Positions 16,311 to 25,072 of a stretch of DNA of 64,000 bases are shown piece after piece. The notes beneath the pieces were generated by a model. That model saw only the letters and a list, made by a program, of their open reading frames with translations. It was not told the origin of the DNA and searched no databases. The translations under genes and the position numbers were made by a program. Positions within the stretch are counted from its first letter, which is position 1. Each line of letters starts with the position of its first letter. The DNA comes from Eubacteriales bacterium (GTDB lineage: Bacteria; Bacillota; Clostridia; Lachnospirales; Lachnospiraceae), in NCBI GenBank assembly GCA_030533405.1, contig JAUNJF010000005.1, positions 1-64,000 of the forward strand, in the 5' to 3' direction.

Positions 16311-16412
16311 ATGATATTAACAAATAGAATAGTTTGATAAATATCCTGTTTTGGTATTAATAAGAAAATTTGCATTCTTTATATGATATCTATATTAATA
16401 ATATGTGAAGGT

Positions 16413-16450
16413 AAAAATCAGTTCTGCGAAATGCAGAACTGATTTTTTTA
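16413..16450 (+). terminator. Second terminator-like hairpin
   Basis: AATCAGTTCTGC (16416-16427) pairs perfectly with GCAGAACTGATT (16433-16444) around GAAAT and is followed by a T-run. No gene ends just before it, so it may be left from a deleted gene or an attenuator. Confidence 0.75.
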
Positions 16451-16451
16451 T

Positions 16452-16658
16452 TTGCCTTTGTTTTATGATGCCTTGTTAGACAAAGCGAGTTATATTTATG
16501 CATCTTCTAATAAGTCAATTGCGACTGTATCTAAGACAGGCGTGATTAAAGCGAAGAAGAAGGGAACATGTACAGTTTATGTATATGCTCGTAATGGATA
16601 TGCTAAAACAATTAAGGTTATTGTAAATAAGCCTTTAAACGAATTTTTATTAAAATAA
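16452..16658 (+). pseudogene. C-terminal fragment of a Big_2 (bacterial Ig-like group 2) protein
   Basis: The 68-codon frame contains the C-terminal strands of a BIG2 domain (YASSNKSIATVSKTGVIKAK, then KKGTCTVYVYARNG). There is no signal peptide, no domain start and no ribosome binding site, and the frame begins inside the T-run of a terminator. It is best read as the tail of a lost surface protein. A terminator follows directly, as for a true gene 3' end. The Big_2 domain also occurs at the N-terminus of the secreted protein at 23665. Confidence 0.65.
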
Positions 16659-16660
16659 AG

Positions 16661-16703
16661 CAATCCCGATGGAGTTGATAATTCTGTCGGGATTGTTTTT
16701 TTT
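16661..16703 (+). terminator. Rho-independent terminator
   Basis: CAATCCCGA (16661-16669) pairs with TCGGGATTG (16687-16695), followed by a run of eight T residues. It closes the Big_2 fragment. Confidence 0.85.
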
Positions 16704-16784
16704 ATGGGAATAAACCACGGGGACGGGGTTATGGGATGATTTGTTTTTACTTTAATCTCTCCTTTTGTGGTGATGTTTCCGTGC

Positions 16785-17960
16785 TTATATATAGCGTTCT
16801 AGGTATTCTTTTAGTTCTTTCTTGTTATTGACACCTACATTTTCACATAATCGTTCAATTTTACGTTTGACGGTTTGTTGTGAAACTCCCAGTTTCTCCG
16901 CAATATGGGTATTAGTCAAGCCCATTATAACAGCATGAATGTAAGGCACATTAGCGTCAGTGAGCAATGAAACCACAGAGTGTTCGGTTATAGAGTTAAA
17001 AAAGGATACGAAATTTGTCTTGTATTTCTCTGATAGTTCTGTGCAATGTTTCTGAAAATTCTTTGGATATTCTTGCAGGATTGGAGAAAGAATGTGGGTA
17101 TTATAGTGGTAATATGTGATCAGCGGAAAATAAAGCTTATTTTCATAAGCAATTTGAATTGCAAATCTTGCATGTTTTTCTGCGTCAGCCATATTTTGAC
17201 GTAATGAGTATATTCCTAACAAATAGAGGTGTATCATTTCTACAGCAATGATAGCACTGGTAGTTTGTAGAAATCGAAGAAGCAATTCCAGCATAGAAGT
17301 ATCTGCGGCATTAGGCTCTATTATTTCTTTTGTTAGTTGAGTATATCCAATTAGCAGGCACAACAAAGGCAGACACTGATCGTTAACATCTGTATTGTAA
17401 ACATCGTTATTTGCAACAGAAACCATGGTCTCAACATAGGTATTTAATAAATCGAAGATGAGTGATAAATCATCCTGGTGTGGAAAATCCTTAGATAGAA
17501 GCATTTGAAGGCGCAGATAGATTTTGAGAAAATTCTCAGGTTTGTTTAGGGTGATGCAACAAATCCCATAAATACACAGGCCACCAATCTCTGTAACAAT
17601 GTCATCAGGCGCTTGTAGAACAGGCTCTAATATTGGATAGACATCTTCAAAGCGACATTCATAAGTGGCTGTTTCTGCTAGCAGAAGGCGTTTCTGTTGT
17701 TCGGAGAGCTGATCTTCTTTGATATAGCTCCAATCTGGGCGAAAATGATACAATGGGAATGAGAAATTGTCAGTTTCTTTTTTCGCAGATTTGGAATGGT
17801 TAGGTTTGAGCTCTGCAGGCTTGGTAGCGCTAGCTGGAATTAGCCAACTTTTGCCGAGTCGATGTGCACCAGGAATACGTCCTTCATTTGCTAGAACGGT
17901 AATGCGTGTAGTGGAGATTCCCCATTTTTCAGATGCTTCTTTTGTTGTGATATATTCCAT
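16785..17960 (-). CDS. Transcriptional regulator with two HTH domains
   Basis: The 391-residue protein has an N-terminal MerR/excisionase-like helix-turn-helix (residues 1-50: EYITTKEASEKWGISTTRIT, then GAHRLGKSWLIP), a helical middle of about 270 residues that may sense a ligand, and a C-terminal LuxR/GerE-type HTH (about 345-390: GLTNTHIAEKLGVSQQTVKR). A protein with both types is unusual. The ATG at 17960 is supported by AGAAAGGACAT; the frame extends 35 residues further upstream without an appropriate start. It is divergent from the GGDEF gene. The role is probably transcription control of an unknown set. Confidence 0.85.
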   Translation of the reverse strand: MEYITTKEASEKWGISTTRITVLANEGRIPGAHRLGKSWLIPASATKPAELKPNHSKSAKKETDNFSFPLYHFRPDWSYIKEDQLSEQQKRLLLAETATYECRFEDVYPILEPVLQAPDDIVTEIGGLCIYGICCITLNKPENFLKIYLRLQMLLSKDFPHQDDLSLIFDLLNTYVETMVSVANNDVYNTDVNDQCLPLLCLLIGYTQLTKEIIEPNAADTSMLELLLRFLQTTSAIIAVEMIHLYLLGIYSLRQNMADAEKHARFAIQIAYENKLYFPLITYYHYNTHILSPILQEYPKNFQKHCTELSEKYKTNFVSFFNSITEHSVVSLLTDANVPYIHAVIMGLTNTHIAEKLGVSQQTVKRKIERLCENVGVNNKKELKEYLERYI

Positions 17961-18263
17961 ATGTATGTCCTTTCTTTCTGTTATGAATGCATAATAGTAC
18001 GAAAGGCTAGAAAATGCAACTTTTTTCTGAAAAAAATAGAGTAAAATCGGCCAATAATTGACCAATTATGGAATAAAATGAGGTCTTTGTGTATCTTGTG
18101 TGGTAATGTGAGAGGTGGCATAATTATGTTATATGGTTATACACTTTTATAGATTTTAAAGAGTGTTTCGAAAGATATGTGTGGTGGAGAGAAAACATTT
18201 ATCTTACAGATAATAAACTTATTAAGAGCATTATTTTATAGGATAGAAAGAGGTGGTATGCCT
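17961..18263. other. Divergent intergenic region
   Basis: This 300-base AT-rich stretch separates the double-HTH regulator from the GGDEF gene and should hold promoters for both. I cannot name a hexamer pair with confidence. The only notable feature is weak dyad symmetry ACACT...AGTGT around 18141-18166. Confidence 0.4.
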
Positions 18264-19997
18264 ATGGAAAGTAAATTTACACTTGAAGATTCTTTGCAAT
18301 TACTAGCAAATAATTATCACAAAATTTTGAGAATTAATTTGACTGAGGATTCGCATACAGAATTAAAAATGTATGAAACTGAGAAAAATGTTCAAAAGGG
18401 ATATTCTGAAAAAATATCGGTATGGCTGAAACAGTTTGCTATGACAGGGCAGGTGGATCCAAAAGACTGTGATTCATATCTGAAGTTCACGGATATAGAG
18501 AATATCAGATCCCATTTTGAGCAAAGTGATGAGAGAATGCGATTTCGTTATCGTAGAAAAACGAATAATGAATTTAGATGGGTTGTAATGGAGATTATGA
18601 AATCATCTGAGTATCGAGATGACAAGCAGATTGTTATTTTGTATATTCAGGATGTGCATGATGCATATGTCAAAGAACTTGAACATAATAAAGAACTTGA
18701 ATTCTATTGTAATTATGATACTATGACTGGTCTTGCAAACTTTTATTCCTATCGTTCGTTTTGTAATTCTTTTTCAACAAGTTTGTGTGAAAAGCCGGTT
18801 GGAGTAATGTTTGGAGATTTGAATCGACTGAAATATGTAAACGATACGGAAGGACATGAGGCTGGTAATCATTATATTCAAACATTTGCAGAGAGATTAA
18901 AGAAAGCTTTTTGGGATTGGAACTGTTATCGTGTAAGTGGTGATGAATTTATTGTAGTATATTCTGGAGAGGATGAGGATTCATTTAATCAGAGAGTGAA
19001 AGCATTTGATGAATTAATTAAGGCGGACAATATTCCTACTGCTGCGATTGGATATTCATTTGGAATTACCGAAGAGATCGAAAAAGTTACAACGGTAGCA
19101 GAGCAGATGATGTATGCAGATAAACAGAAGTTTTATAAGAAGTTCCCTAAGTTTAAGCGATCCATTGCTGAACAAAGCTTCAAAAAAGAGATGGATACAT
19201 TAGTGAAGGTTCTGACAGATTCGTATGAGGCTCTTTTATTGCTGGATCTTGAATTAGATGAATATCGTATTATGAAAAAGAGTGAAACAAGCATTTCTGA
19301 AAATGAAGAAGAGAGAGGCGTGTATTCACTGAGAAATAAATATTTTACAAGAACCTATGTCGCAAGTGAATTTCAGAATCTGCGAGAGGAAGTAGGTTCA
19401 ATCGAGAATTTGAAGAAAAGATTGCTAGAGGAAGATCATATATCCTGTGCATATCAGTTGATTAATGGTGAGTGGAGAGAGGCTGTTTTCTGGAGAATGG
19501 AGCTTGCAGCAGGTGAGGTTTCCAAGGTTATATATTATTCTCAGGATTTGGATACAGCGATGGCAAAGCGAATGGAACAGCGACAGGAAATTACAGATGA
19601 GTTCCAGATGATTGCAGGACTTCGCGATGAATATAGTATGATTGGATTAATTGATCTTGAGACAGAGCGTGTTCATATGAAGGATGTTTTCTCTCAGGAA
19701 CTTAAAGCGTTCAAAGAGGTTGAAGATATAGCATTTGAGGAAGGCAATGATATTATGGCTAATAGTGTTATTGTACCTGAGGAAAGAGAAGAATTTATCC
19801 AGAATCATCAATTAGAAAGAATTATAGAGGAACTAAATCATAAAGAATTGTTATCCTATTTCCATCATGTGCTACGTGATGACGGAAGTAGAGCTTGTTA
19901 TCGATTTAATTTCTGTTATGAGCAAAATAACAGAACAAAAATAGTGCTTGCAATTAAGGATATTAGCGATATTGTAGAATGGGCACATGGCAAATAA
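18264..19997 (+). CDS. Diguanylate cyclase-like protein (GGDEF)
   Basis: The 577-residue soluble protein has a PAS-like N-terminal part (to about residue 150), a GGDEF domain (about 155-300) and a C-terminal region that may be a second PAS-like sensor. The active-site motif is SGDEF (residues 225-229), with the Mg/GTP-binding DLNRLKYVND upstream; SGDEF is functional in many cyclases, so it probably makes c-di-GMP from two GTP. There is no membrane segment. I chose the ATG at 18264 because GAGGTGG lies seven bases before it; the frame is open further upstream. A pilin-like protein and a PilZ protein follow on the same strand. Confidence 0.85.
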   Translation: MESKFTLEDSLQLLANNYHKILRINLTEDSHTELKMYETEKNVQKGYSEKISVWLKQFAMTGQVDPKDCDSYLKFTDIENIRSHFEQSDERMRFRYRRKTNNEFRWVVMEIMKSSEYRDDKQIVILYIQDVHDAYVKELEHNKELEFYCNYDTMTGLANFYSYRSFCNSFSTSLCEKPVGVMFGDLNRLKYVNDTEGHEAGNHYIQTFAERLKKAFWDWNCYRVSGDEFIVVYSGEDEDSFNQRVKAFDELIKADNIPTAAIGYSFGITEEIEKVTTVAEQMMYADKQKFYKKFPKFKRSIAEQSFKKEMDTLVKVLTDSYEALLLLDLELDEYRIMKKSETSISENEEERGVYSLRNKYFTRTYVASEFQNLREEVGSIENLKKRLLEEDHISCAYQLINGEWREAVFWRMELAAGEVSKVIYYSQDLDTAMAKRMEQRQEITDEFQMIAGLRDEYSMIGLIDLETERVHMKDVFSQELKAFKEVEDIAFEEGNDIMANSVIVPEEREEFIQNHQLERIIEELNHKELLSYFHHVLRDDGSRACYRFNFCYEQNNRTKIVLAIKDISDIVEWAHGK

Positions 19998-20094
19998 TAT
20001 ATGCTTGATTAAAATATTTGTATTATAGGAGGCATTTTCTGATAACTACGATAGGCTGGTAGGGGAGCATTTTCGCTATTTAGGAGTGATTCAT

Positions 20095-20712
20095 ATGAGT
20101 AAAAAAAATGTAAAGCGTAATAAAGGTTTTACGCTTGTTGAATTAATAGTCGTGTTGGTAATATTAGCAATACTTGCAGCTATTCTTGTACCAGCACTTT
20201 TGGGGTATATTGACAGGGCAAAACAGGAAAAAAGTGTTCGTAAGGTACATGATATACAGGTTGCTTCGACTTCGGCGTTAGTAGAGTATTATGGTATTTA
20301 TAAAGATAAAGTGAGCAAAAAATTTACACCAAAGAATTATACGGTTAATGGTCGTACAGTTAGAGGTTATAGTGTTACGAATTTTACTTTTGCGAAATTA
20401 CAGGACAAAAATTCTTCTGGAAATGATTGCTCGGATGCGGTTGCTAAGAGAATATTACAGTATTTAGAAAGTAATAAGGATACAAAGGAGAAGGAATATA
20501 CATTTAAGAAATATGATAGTGCGACATATGGAAAATCGGCATCAGAGATAGCAAATGCAGGGGCAGAAGGATTGATTATTTTGTTTGGAGAAGATTACAA
20601 ATTGAGCGTGATACAATATTCGGATTTGGATGGATATTTATATACTTATGATGCTCAATCTGGTGAAATCGATGTCCAAAAAAATGGATCATTTGTTGCT
20701 ACAGGTAAATAG
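20095..20712 (+). CDS. Type IV pilin-like protein (prepilin)
   Basis: The 205-residue protein starts with KRNKG followed by FTLVELIVVLVILAILAAIL, the type III signal sequence of prepilins, cleaved after the glycine by a prepilin peptidase. The phenylalanine at mature position 1 and the glutamate at position 5 are present. The rest is a globular C-terminal domain. The ATG is set by AGGAG. No pilus assembly genes (PilB, PilC, PilD) are visible in this window, so it depends on a locus elsewhere or is a minor pseudopilin. It is followed by a PilZ protein, which fits c-di-GMP control of pili or surface attachment. Confidence 0.85.
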   Translation: MSKKNVKRNKGFTLVELIVVLVILAILAAILVPALLGYIDRAKQEKSVRKVHDIQVASTSALVEYYGIYKDKVSKKFTPKNYTVNGRTVRGYSVTNFTFAKLQDKNSSGNDCSDAVAKRILQYLESNKDTKEKEYTFKKYDSATYGKSASEIANAGAEGLIILFGEDYKLSVIQYSDLDGYLYTYDAQSGEIDVQKNGSFVATGK

Positions 20713-20743
20713 GTTTTATGTTGCTTTTGTAAAGGGGTATCTT

Positions 20744-21445
20744 ATGAGATTAACTGGATTATTAGAAAATCAAAGATTAACAATTCAATTATTGTGGGGA
20801 GAGCAAAAAATAGAATTCTTTTCAAACGTAATTGAAAAAGACGATTCGGTAGTGTATGTGAGTCCATATCTTCATAATGGAAGCGAGCTAGACCTGAATG
20901 TTGTTCAGGGAAAAGGAGTAATATGTAATATATTTACAAATGATCCTTCAACAAAACATCGTATTTCATGGAAAAATATTGAGCTTACAACTGTGATTCG
21001 TAATGATAAAATGGTGTATTGCCTTAGAACAAATGGATATAATCATATTGCCAAGCATGATGATAGAAGAATGCATGATAGACTAATCGTTCAGGTAAAA
21101 GCAAAAGTGTTCGATGGCCAATCAAACGAAGGTGTGGATATAATTGTGTATGATATTAGTGATATCGGTATATCCTTTTATGCACCAAAAAACTTTATAC
21201 CGAATACTCGTCAGCTAAAAATATTTTTTTCAGAGATAATCGATGAAAAAAAGTTTGATGTAAATGTGGAATGTACTATTGCCAGGACGACAAATAAAGC
21301 AGGAAATCAATTTGTTGGATGTAGGATTACAAAAGAGAATAAAGATTATCAATTGTATGGTTTTATGAAGCGTTTGGGTGCTAAGAATAAAAACAGAATA
21401 TCAATATCAAAACCCAAAGATGATGATTTGTCGGAAAATTCCTAA
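20744..21445 (+). CDS. PilZ-domain c-di-GMP receptor (YcgR-like)
   Basis: The 233-residue product has an N-terminal YcgR-like domain and a C-terminal PilZ domain. The RxxxR motif region (RRMHDR, about residues 110-115) and the DxSxxG motif (DISDIG, about 140) are both present, so it should bind c-di-GMP. The ATG at 20744 has AAGGGG upstream; the longer frame overlaps the pilin gene and is less likely. The C-terminus is basic and then acidic. As a receptor it probably links c-di-GMP to motility, surface behaviour or the neighbouring pilin, which is inference. Confidence 0.85.
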   Translation: MRLTGLLENQRLTIQLLWGEQKIEFFSNVIEKDDSVVYVSPYLHNGSELDLNVVQGKGVICNIFTNDPSTKHRISWKNIELTTVIRNDKMVYCLRTNGYNHIAKHDDRRMHDRLIVQVKAKVFDGQSNEGVDIIVYDISDIGISFYAPKNFIPNTRQLKIFFSEIIDEKKFDVNVECTIARTTNKAGNQFVGCRITKENKDYQLYGFMKRLGAKNKNRISISKPKDDDLSENS

Positions 21446-21491
21446 ATGATTAGGGGTTATAGAAAACGAGGATTGAACCGATACAAGCAGT

Positions 21492-21526
21492 CCCCCACCT
21501 CTAAGTCGTAGAGACGTAGGTGGGGG
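21492..21526 (+). repeat. GC-rich hairpin after the PilZ gene
   Basis: CCCCCACCT (21492-21500) pairs exactly with AGGTGGGGG (21518-21526); a weaker inner pairing of TCTA with TAGA lies in the loop. It resembles the terminal hairpins of IS200/IS605-type elements as much as a terminator, and the T-run after it is poor. The second half of the intergenic region (to 21742) holds a normal terminator at 21645-21678. Confidence 0.5.
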
Positions 21527-21644
21527 TATGGGGGATGTTTTTGGGTGATACAATTAAATGAGATAAAATCGCATTTTACTGTATGGACATATATATGAAA
21601 ATATGTTAAGTTTAAATTAGTATTAGGCGAAAGGCTTGAACCAC

Positions 21645-21678
21645 GCTTGTTAGGGAAAATTCTTAGCAAGCTTTTTTT
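21645..21678 (+). terminator. Terminator or leader attenuator upstream of the histidine kinase
   Basis: GCTTGTTAG (21645-21653) pairs with CTTAGCAAGC (21662-21671) and is followed by a T-run. It lies 65 bases before the kinase start, so it may end the upstream transcript or act as a leader attenuator. Confidence 0.65.
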
Positions 21679-21742
21679 ATATATAAAAATTGGGGATGTT
21701 TATAATTATTAATTACGAAATCTTATAGAAGGGGTTTTTATT

Positions 21743-23575
21743 ATGAAAAATAAGAAAAGCGATATAACTACAAAGCAGATAGTGGAGAGGTTAAATATAA
21801 AGAATCTTCTTAATGTGAAGCAGTTGGATTTCGATTTAGAAATTGCAAATTCAGCAATTGCAATGTTTGGAGCTTATATTGTTTCTATTATAACAACAAT
21901 ATCCATGCTAATAGTACAGCCAGGTGAGTTCCTTACAATTTCTTCTGTGTACCCTACAATTGCAATGCCCTTTTTCTTTTTGTTTTTTGATATTTTATTT
22001 AAAGATATTGATTCCGTTATTGCAAGGAATTTATGCGTTATCTTTATGATATCTATAGGCCCAGAAGTTTACTTTTTAACAGGTAGCTTAGGGCTAGGTG
22101 CAATATGGATGATTTTTACATATATCTTTACTATTACAGGGATAAAGACAAGAATTAGCAAGTTTTATATAATTCTTGAATCCATAGTATATACCATAAG
22201 TATAGTTCTTGGTTTAAATGGCAAAGTCCCAATTACCCATATAAGTGATGCTAAAATTATTGCATTAACAATAACTGGTTTATTACAAGTGTCCTTTTTT
22301 ACGATCTTTGTTATTTCGTTTCAGGACAGAATCCTTAGAAAGGTTATAACAGATTTATCATCGGCTAAAGAAGATTTGACTGCATATTCTGAAGAATTAA
22401 TCGCTCAGAATAGGGAAATTCAAGAGATTAACATGACATTAGCAAACACAAAGGATGAACTTCAGGAATCCCTCGAAAAGCAAAGGGTGTTTTCTGCTGC
22501 AATGCATCATGAACTTAGAAACCCATTAAATGGAATAATGGGTGCCACGCAGGTATTGCTAAATGATTCTAATATATCAGAGGAACAATCAAAAATTATC
22601 AGGATCGCAAATACTTCGGCCACTTCACTTCTTGGAATCGTAAATGATTTGCTTGATTACTCCAAGGTTGAAGCAGGGAAATTTGAAATCCACATTGATA
22701 AAATAAGTTTATCTGCAATAAAAGAAAAACTGATTGACACATTCAGAATTCCTACATGGGAAAAAGGACTAGCGCTGGAGATTACAATGGAAGAAAACTG
22801 TCCTGATGTAATCAAAACAGACGGTGGAAGAATTTACCAGATACTTGTTAACTTTATTTCAAACTCTGTAAAATACACGAAGTCTGGTTTTGTAAAAGCT
22901 AATATTTCGATTGAAAACAATATTCTTCATCTTTGTGTAAAAGACTCCGGAGAAGGCATTAGTGATGAAGCTAAAAAGGTACTCTTTATTCCTTATACAA
23001 GAATTAATGAGGAAAAGCATGGCTTAATTCAAGGCACTGGTCTTGGTTTATACATTGTTAAGTCAATTGTTACTGCACTAAATGGTAATATTAATGTAGA
23101 AAGTGAAGTTGGAAAAGGCTCAACGTTCCTTGTTGACATTCCTATTGAAGTTTGTGAGGAGGAAAACAAAGAGGATAGCTCATCAAACAAAATAAGTAAT
23201 ACGATCCATGATTTTTCAAACACAAAGATTTTAAGTGTAGACGATTCCAAGATTAATCTTCATATTTTTAGAAGTCTTCTAGAAAAAACAGGGGCAAAAG
23301 TTGATTGTAGACAAAGCGGAAAAGATGCTCTTGCGCTTTTGCGTGAACAAGATGATTATGATTTAATCTTTTTAGATCATTTGATGCCAGAAATGGACGG
23401 TGTTGAGTTATATAAAGAGATACGAAAACTCGGGATTACTGTACCTATCTTTATCTTAACAGCGAATGCTGATAAGTCATATGAGGATTTATATAGAGAA
23501 ACAGGATTTACTGCTAAACTAGATAAACCTGTTCAAGTTCAAGAACTATATAGTCTAATAGAGAAGTATGTATAG
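21743..23575 (+). CDS. Hybrid sensor histidine kinase with C-terminal receiver
   Basis: The 610-residue protein has six or seven transmembrane helices (about residues 34-200), a coiled linker, a HisKA domain with the phosphorylated His in HHELRNPL (about residue 256), a HATPase domain (NFISNSVKYT, GSTFLVDIP) and a receiver domain (about 490-610) with the acceptor Asp in FLDHLMPEMDG (about 545). It is membrane-bound and passes phosphate from His to its own Asp. No DNA-binding output domain or adjacent response regulator exists, so the partner is unknown. GAAGGGG precedes the ATG. Confidence 0.9.
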   Translation: MKNKKSDITTKQIVERLNIKNLLNVKQLDFDLEIANSAIAMFGAYIVSIITTISMLIVQPGEFLTISSVYPTIAMPFFFLFFDILFKDIDSVIARNLCVIFMISIGPEVYFLTGSLGLGAIWMIFTYIFTITGIKTRISKFYIILESIVYTISIVLGLNGKVPITHISDAKIIALTITGLLQVSFFTIFVISFQDRILRKVITDLSSAKEDLTAYSEELIAQNREIQEINMTLANTKDELQESLEKQRVFSAAMHHELRNPLNGIMGATQVLLNDSNISEEQSKIIRIANTSATSLLGIVNDLLDYSKVEAGKFEIHIDKISLSAIKEKLIDTFRIPTWEKGLALEITMEENCPDVIKTDGGRIYQILVNFISNSVKYTKSGFVKANISIENNILHLCVKDSGEGISDEAKKVLFIPYTRINEEKHGLIQGTGLGLYIVKSIVTALNGNINVESEVGKGSTFLVDIPIEVCEEENKEDSSSNKISNTIHDFSNTKILSVDDSKINLHIFRSLLEKTGAKVDCRQSGKDALALLREQDDYDLIFLDHLMPEMDGVELYKEIRKLGITVPIFILTANADKSYEDLYRETGFTAKLDKPVQVQELYSLIEKYV

Positions 23576-23664
23576 ATATATTTTATAAACCATCAAATGA
23601 GAAAGAAAAGAATACAGACTATCTAGATAGATTTTAATGAAATGATAAAAATGGAGTGGTGGTA

Positions 23665-24930
23665 ATGAAAAAGAAAGTTTGTGTGTTATTTTGTTTCGTG
23701 GCGTTGGCGTTGTTTTTTGCACAGTCACAGGTAGAAGCAGCTACACTAAACAAGAAAAAGGTGGAATTATCTGTTGGAAAAACAGCAACATTAACCTTGA
23801 AAAATGCGAATGGTACTGTTAAATGGACATCAGGAAATAGTAAAATTTGTAAGGTTAAAAATGGTAAGTTAACGGCTGTTGCACCAGGCAAAACAACAAT
23901 TAAAGCAAAATATAAGAAGAATGTATATAAGTGCAATGTTGTTGTTTCAAAATCAGGGGCAAAGGTTCATTTTATTGATGTAGGGCAGGGAAATGCAACA
24001 TTGATTCAGGTGAACAATAAAAATGTATTGATTGATACTGGAAAAGAAAGTGAGTATCAGAAGCTGTCAGGTTACTTTAAATCATTAAACATTAAAAAGA
24101 TTGATATTATGATTATTAGTCATTATGATGAAGATCATATGGGCAGTTCAGAGAGAATATTTGATGATTTTAGTGTGGATGCGGTGTATACAAGTAAATA
24201 TGCAAAAGAGAAGGATACGAGAGCATATAAGGATTTTATGAAGGGCTTGGATAAGCATGCATTAAGTCTTAAATATTTAAAAGGTGGTGACAAGGTATCT
24301 TTAGGAAGTAATGCATGTATTGATATTTTAGGACCATTAGGGGAATCTGATAATGATAATGACAGCTCAGTTGTGACGAAATTTACATATTATAATAATG
24401 CATATTTGGTGTGTGGGGACATTTCCGCTTCTGTAGAGAATGCGATTCTACAAAAATACAATGTTTCGGCAGATGTATTTTTAGCAAATCATCATGGTTC
24501 TGCATATTCCAATGCGATATTGTTTGTAAAGAAAGTGAATCCGCAGTATTCAATTTTTTCTGTTGGCGCGGATAATTCGTATGGGCATCCTGATAGTACG
24601 ATATACAAAAGAATTACTACATTAACAAGTAAAAGGGTATATCGAACAGATGAGGATGGAACGATAATTATTTCATCAGATGGGGATAATTTATCAGTAA
24701 AGACAAAGAAGACATCTACGCAGGATAACAGTACGACAGAACAACAAACAACAGAGCAGCCAACACAAACGTTACAAAAGATAATTGGAAACATTAATTC
24801 CAAGGTTTATCATGTAGAGAGTTGCGGAAGCCTTCCTTATGAAAAAAACAGAGTATATTTTAATTCGTGGGAAGAAGCCGAGCGTAATGGATATAGAGCT
24901 TGTGGCAATTGTAAAGGTGGTAAACAGTAA
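23665..24930 (+). CDS. Secreted MBL-fold hydrolase (ComEC-like) with Big_2 and Ada-like ends
   Basis: The 421-residue protein carries a signal peptide (residues 1-26), a Big_2-like domain (about 27-95), a metallo-beta-lactamase domain like the C-terminal part of ComEC (about 99-350: FIDVGQGNATLIQ, SHYDEDHMG, NHHGSAY), a Thr/Gln linker and a C-terminal Ada metal-binding-like module (VESCGSLPYEKN, RACGNC). It should act outside the cell, possibly as a nuclease or phosphodiesterase. I set the ATG at 23665 because GGAGTGGTGG precedes it. It stands between the kinase and an ECF operon and has its own terminator. Confidence 0.85.
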   Translation: MKKKVCVLFCFVALALFFAQSQVEAATLNKKKVELSVGKTATLTLKNANGTVKWTSGNSKICKVKNGKLTAVAPGKTTIKAKYKKNVYKCNVVVSKSGAKVHFIDVGQGNATLIQVNNKNVLIDTGKESEYQKLSGYFKSLNIKKIDIMIISHYDEDHMGSSERIFDDFSVDAVYTSKYAKEKDTRAYKDFMKGLDKHALSLKYLKGGDKVSLGSNACIDILGPLGESDNDNDSSVVTKFTYYNNAYLVCGDISASVENAILQKYNVSADVFLANHHGSAYSNAILFVKKVNPQYSIFSVGADNSYGHPDSTIYKRITTLTSKRVYRTDEDGTIIISSDGDNLSVKTKKTSTQDNSTTEQQTTEQPTQTLQKIIGNINSKVYHVESCGSLPYEKNRVYFNSWEEAERNGYRACGNCKGGKQ

Positions 24931-24968
24931 AGAAAATCGATTCTCAAGCGTTTAGAATGAGAAGAAAG

Positions 24969-25012
24969 CAATATGGAGAATTAAAAAAAAATTGTCCATA
25001 TTGTTTTTTTTT
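24969..25012 (+). terminator. Rho-independent terminator
   Basis: CAATATGG (24969-24976) pairs with CCATATTG (24996-25003) and is followed by nine T residues. It ends the MBL-fold gene. Confidence 0.85.
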
Positions 25013-25072
25013 CCTACTTATTAAGTGTAGGGCCCATACAACAAAGTAATTGAAAAGGGGATAAGCATTAAG

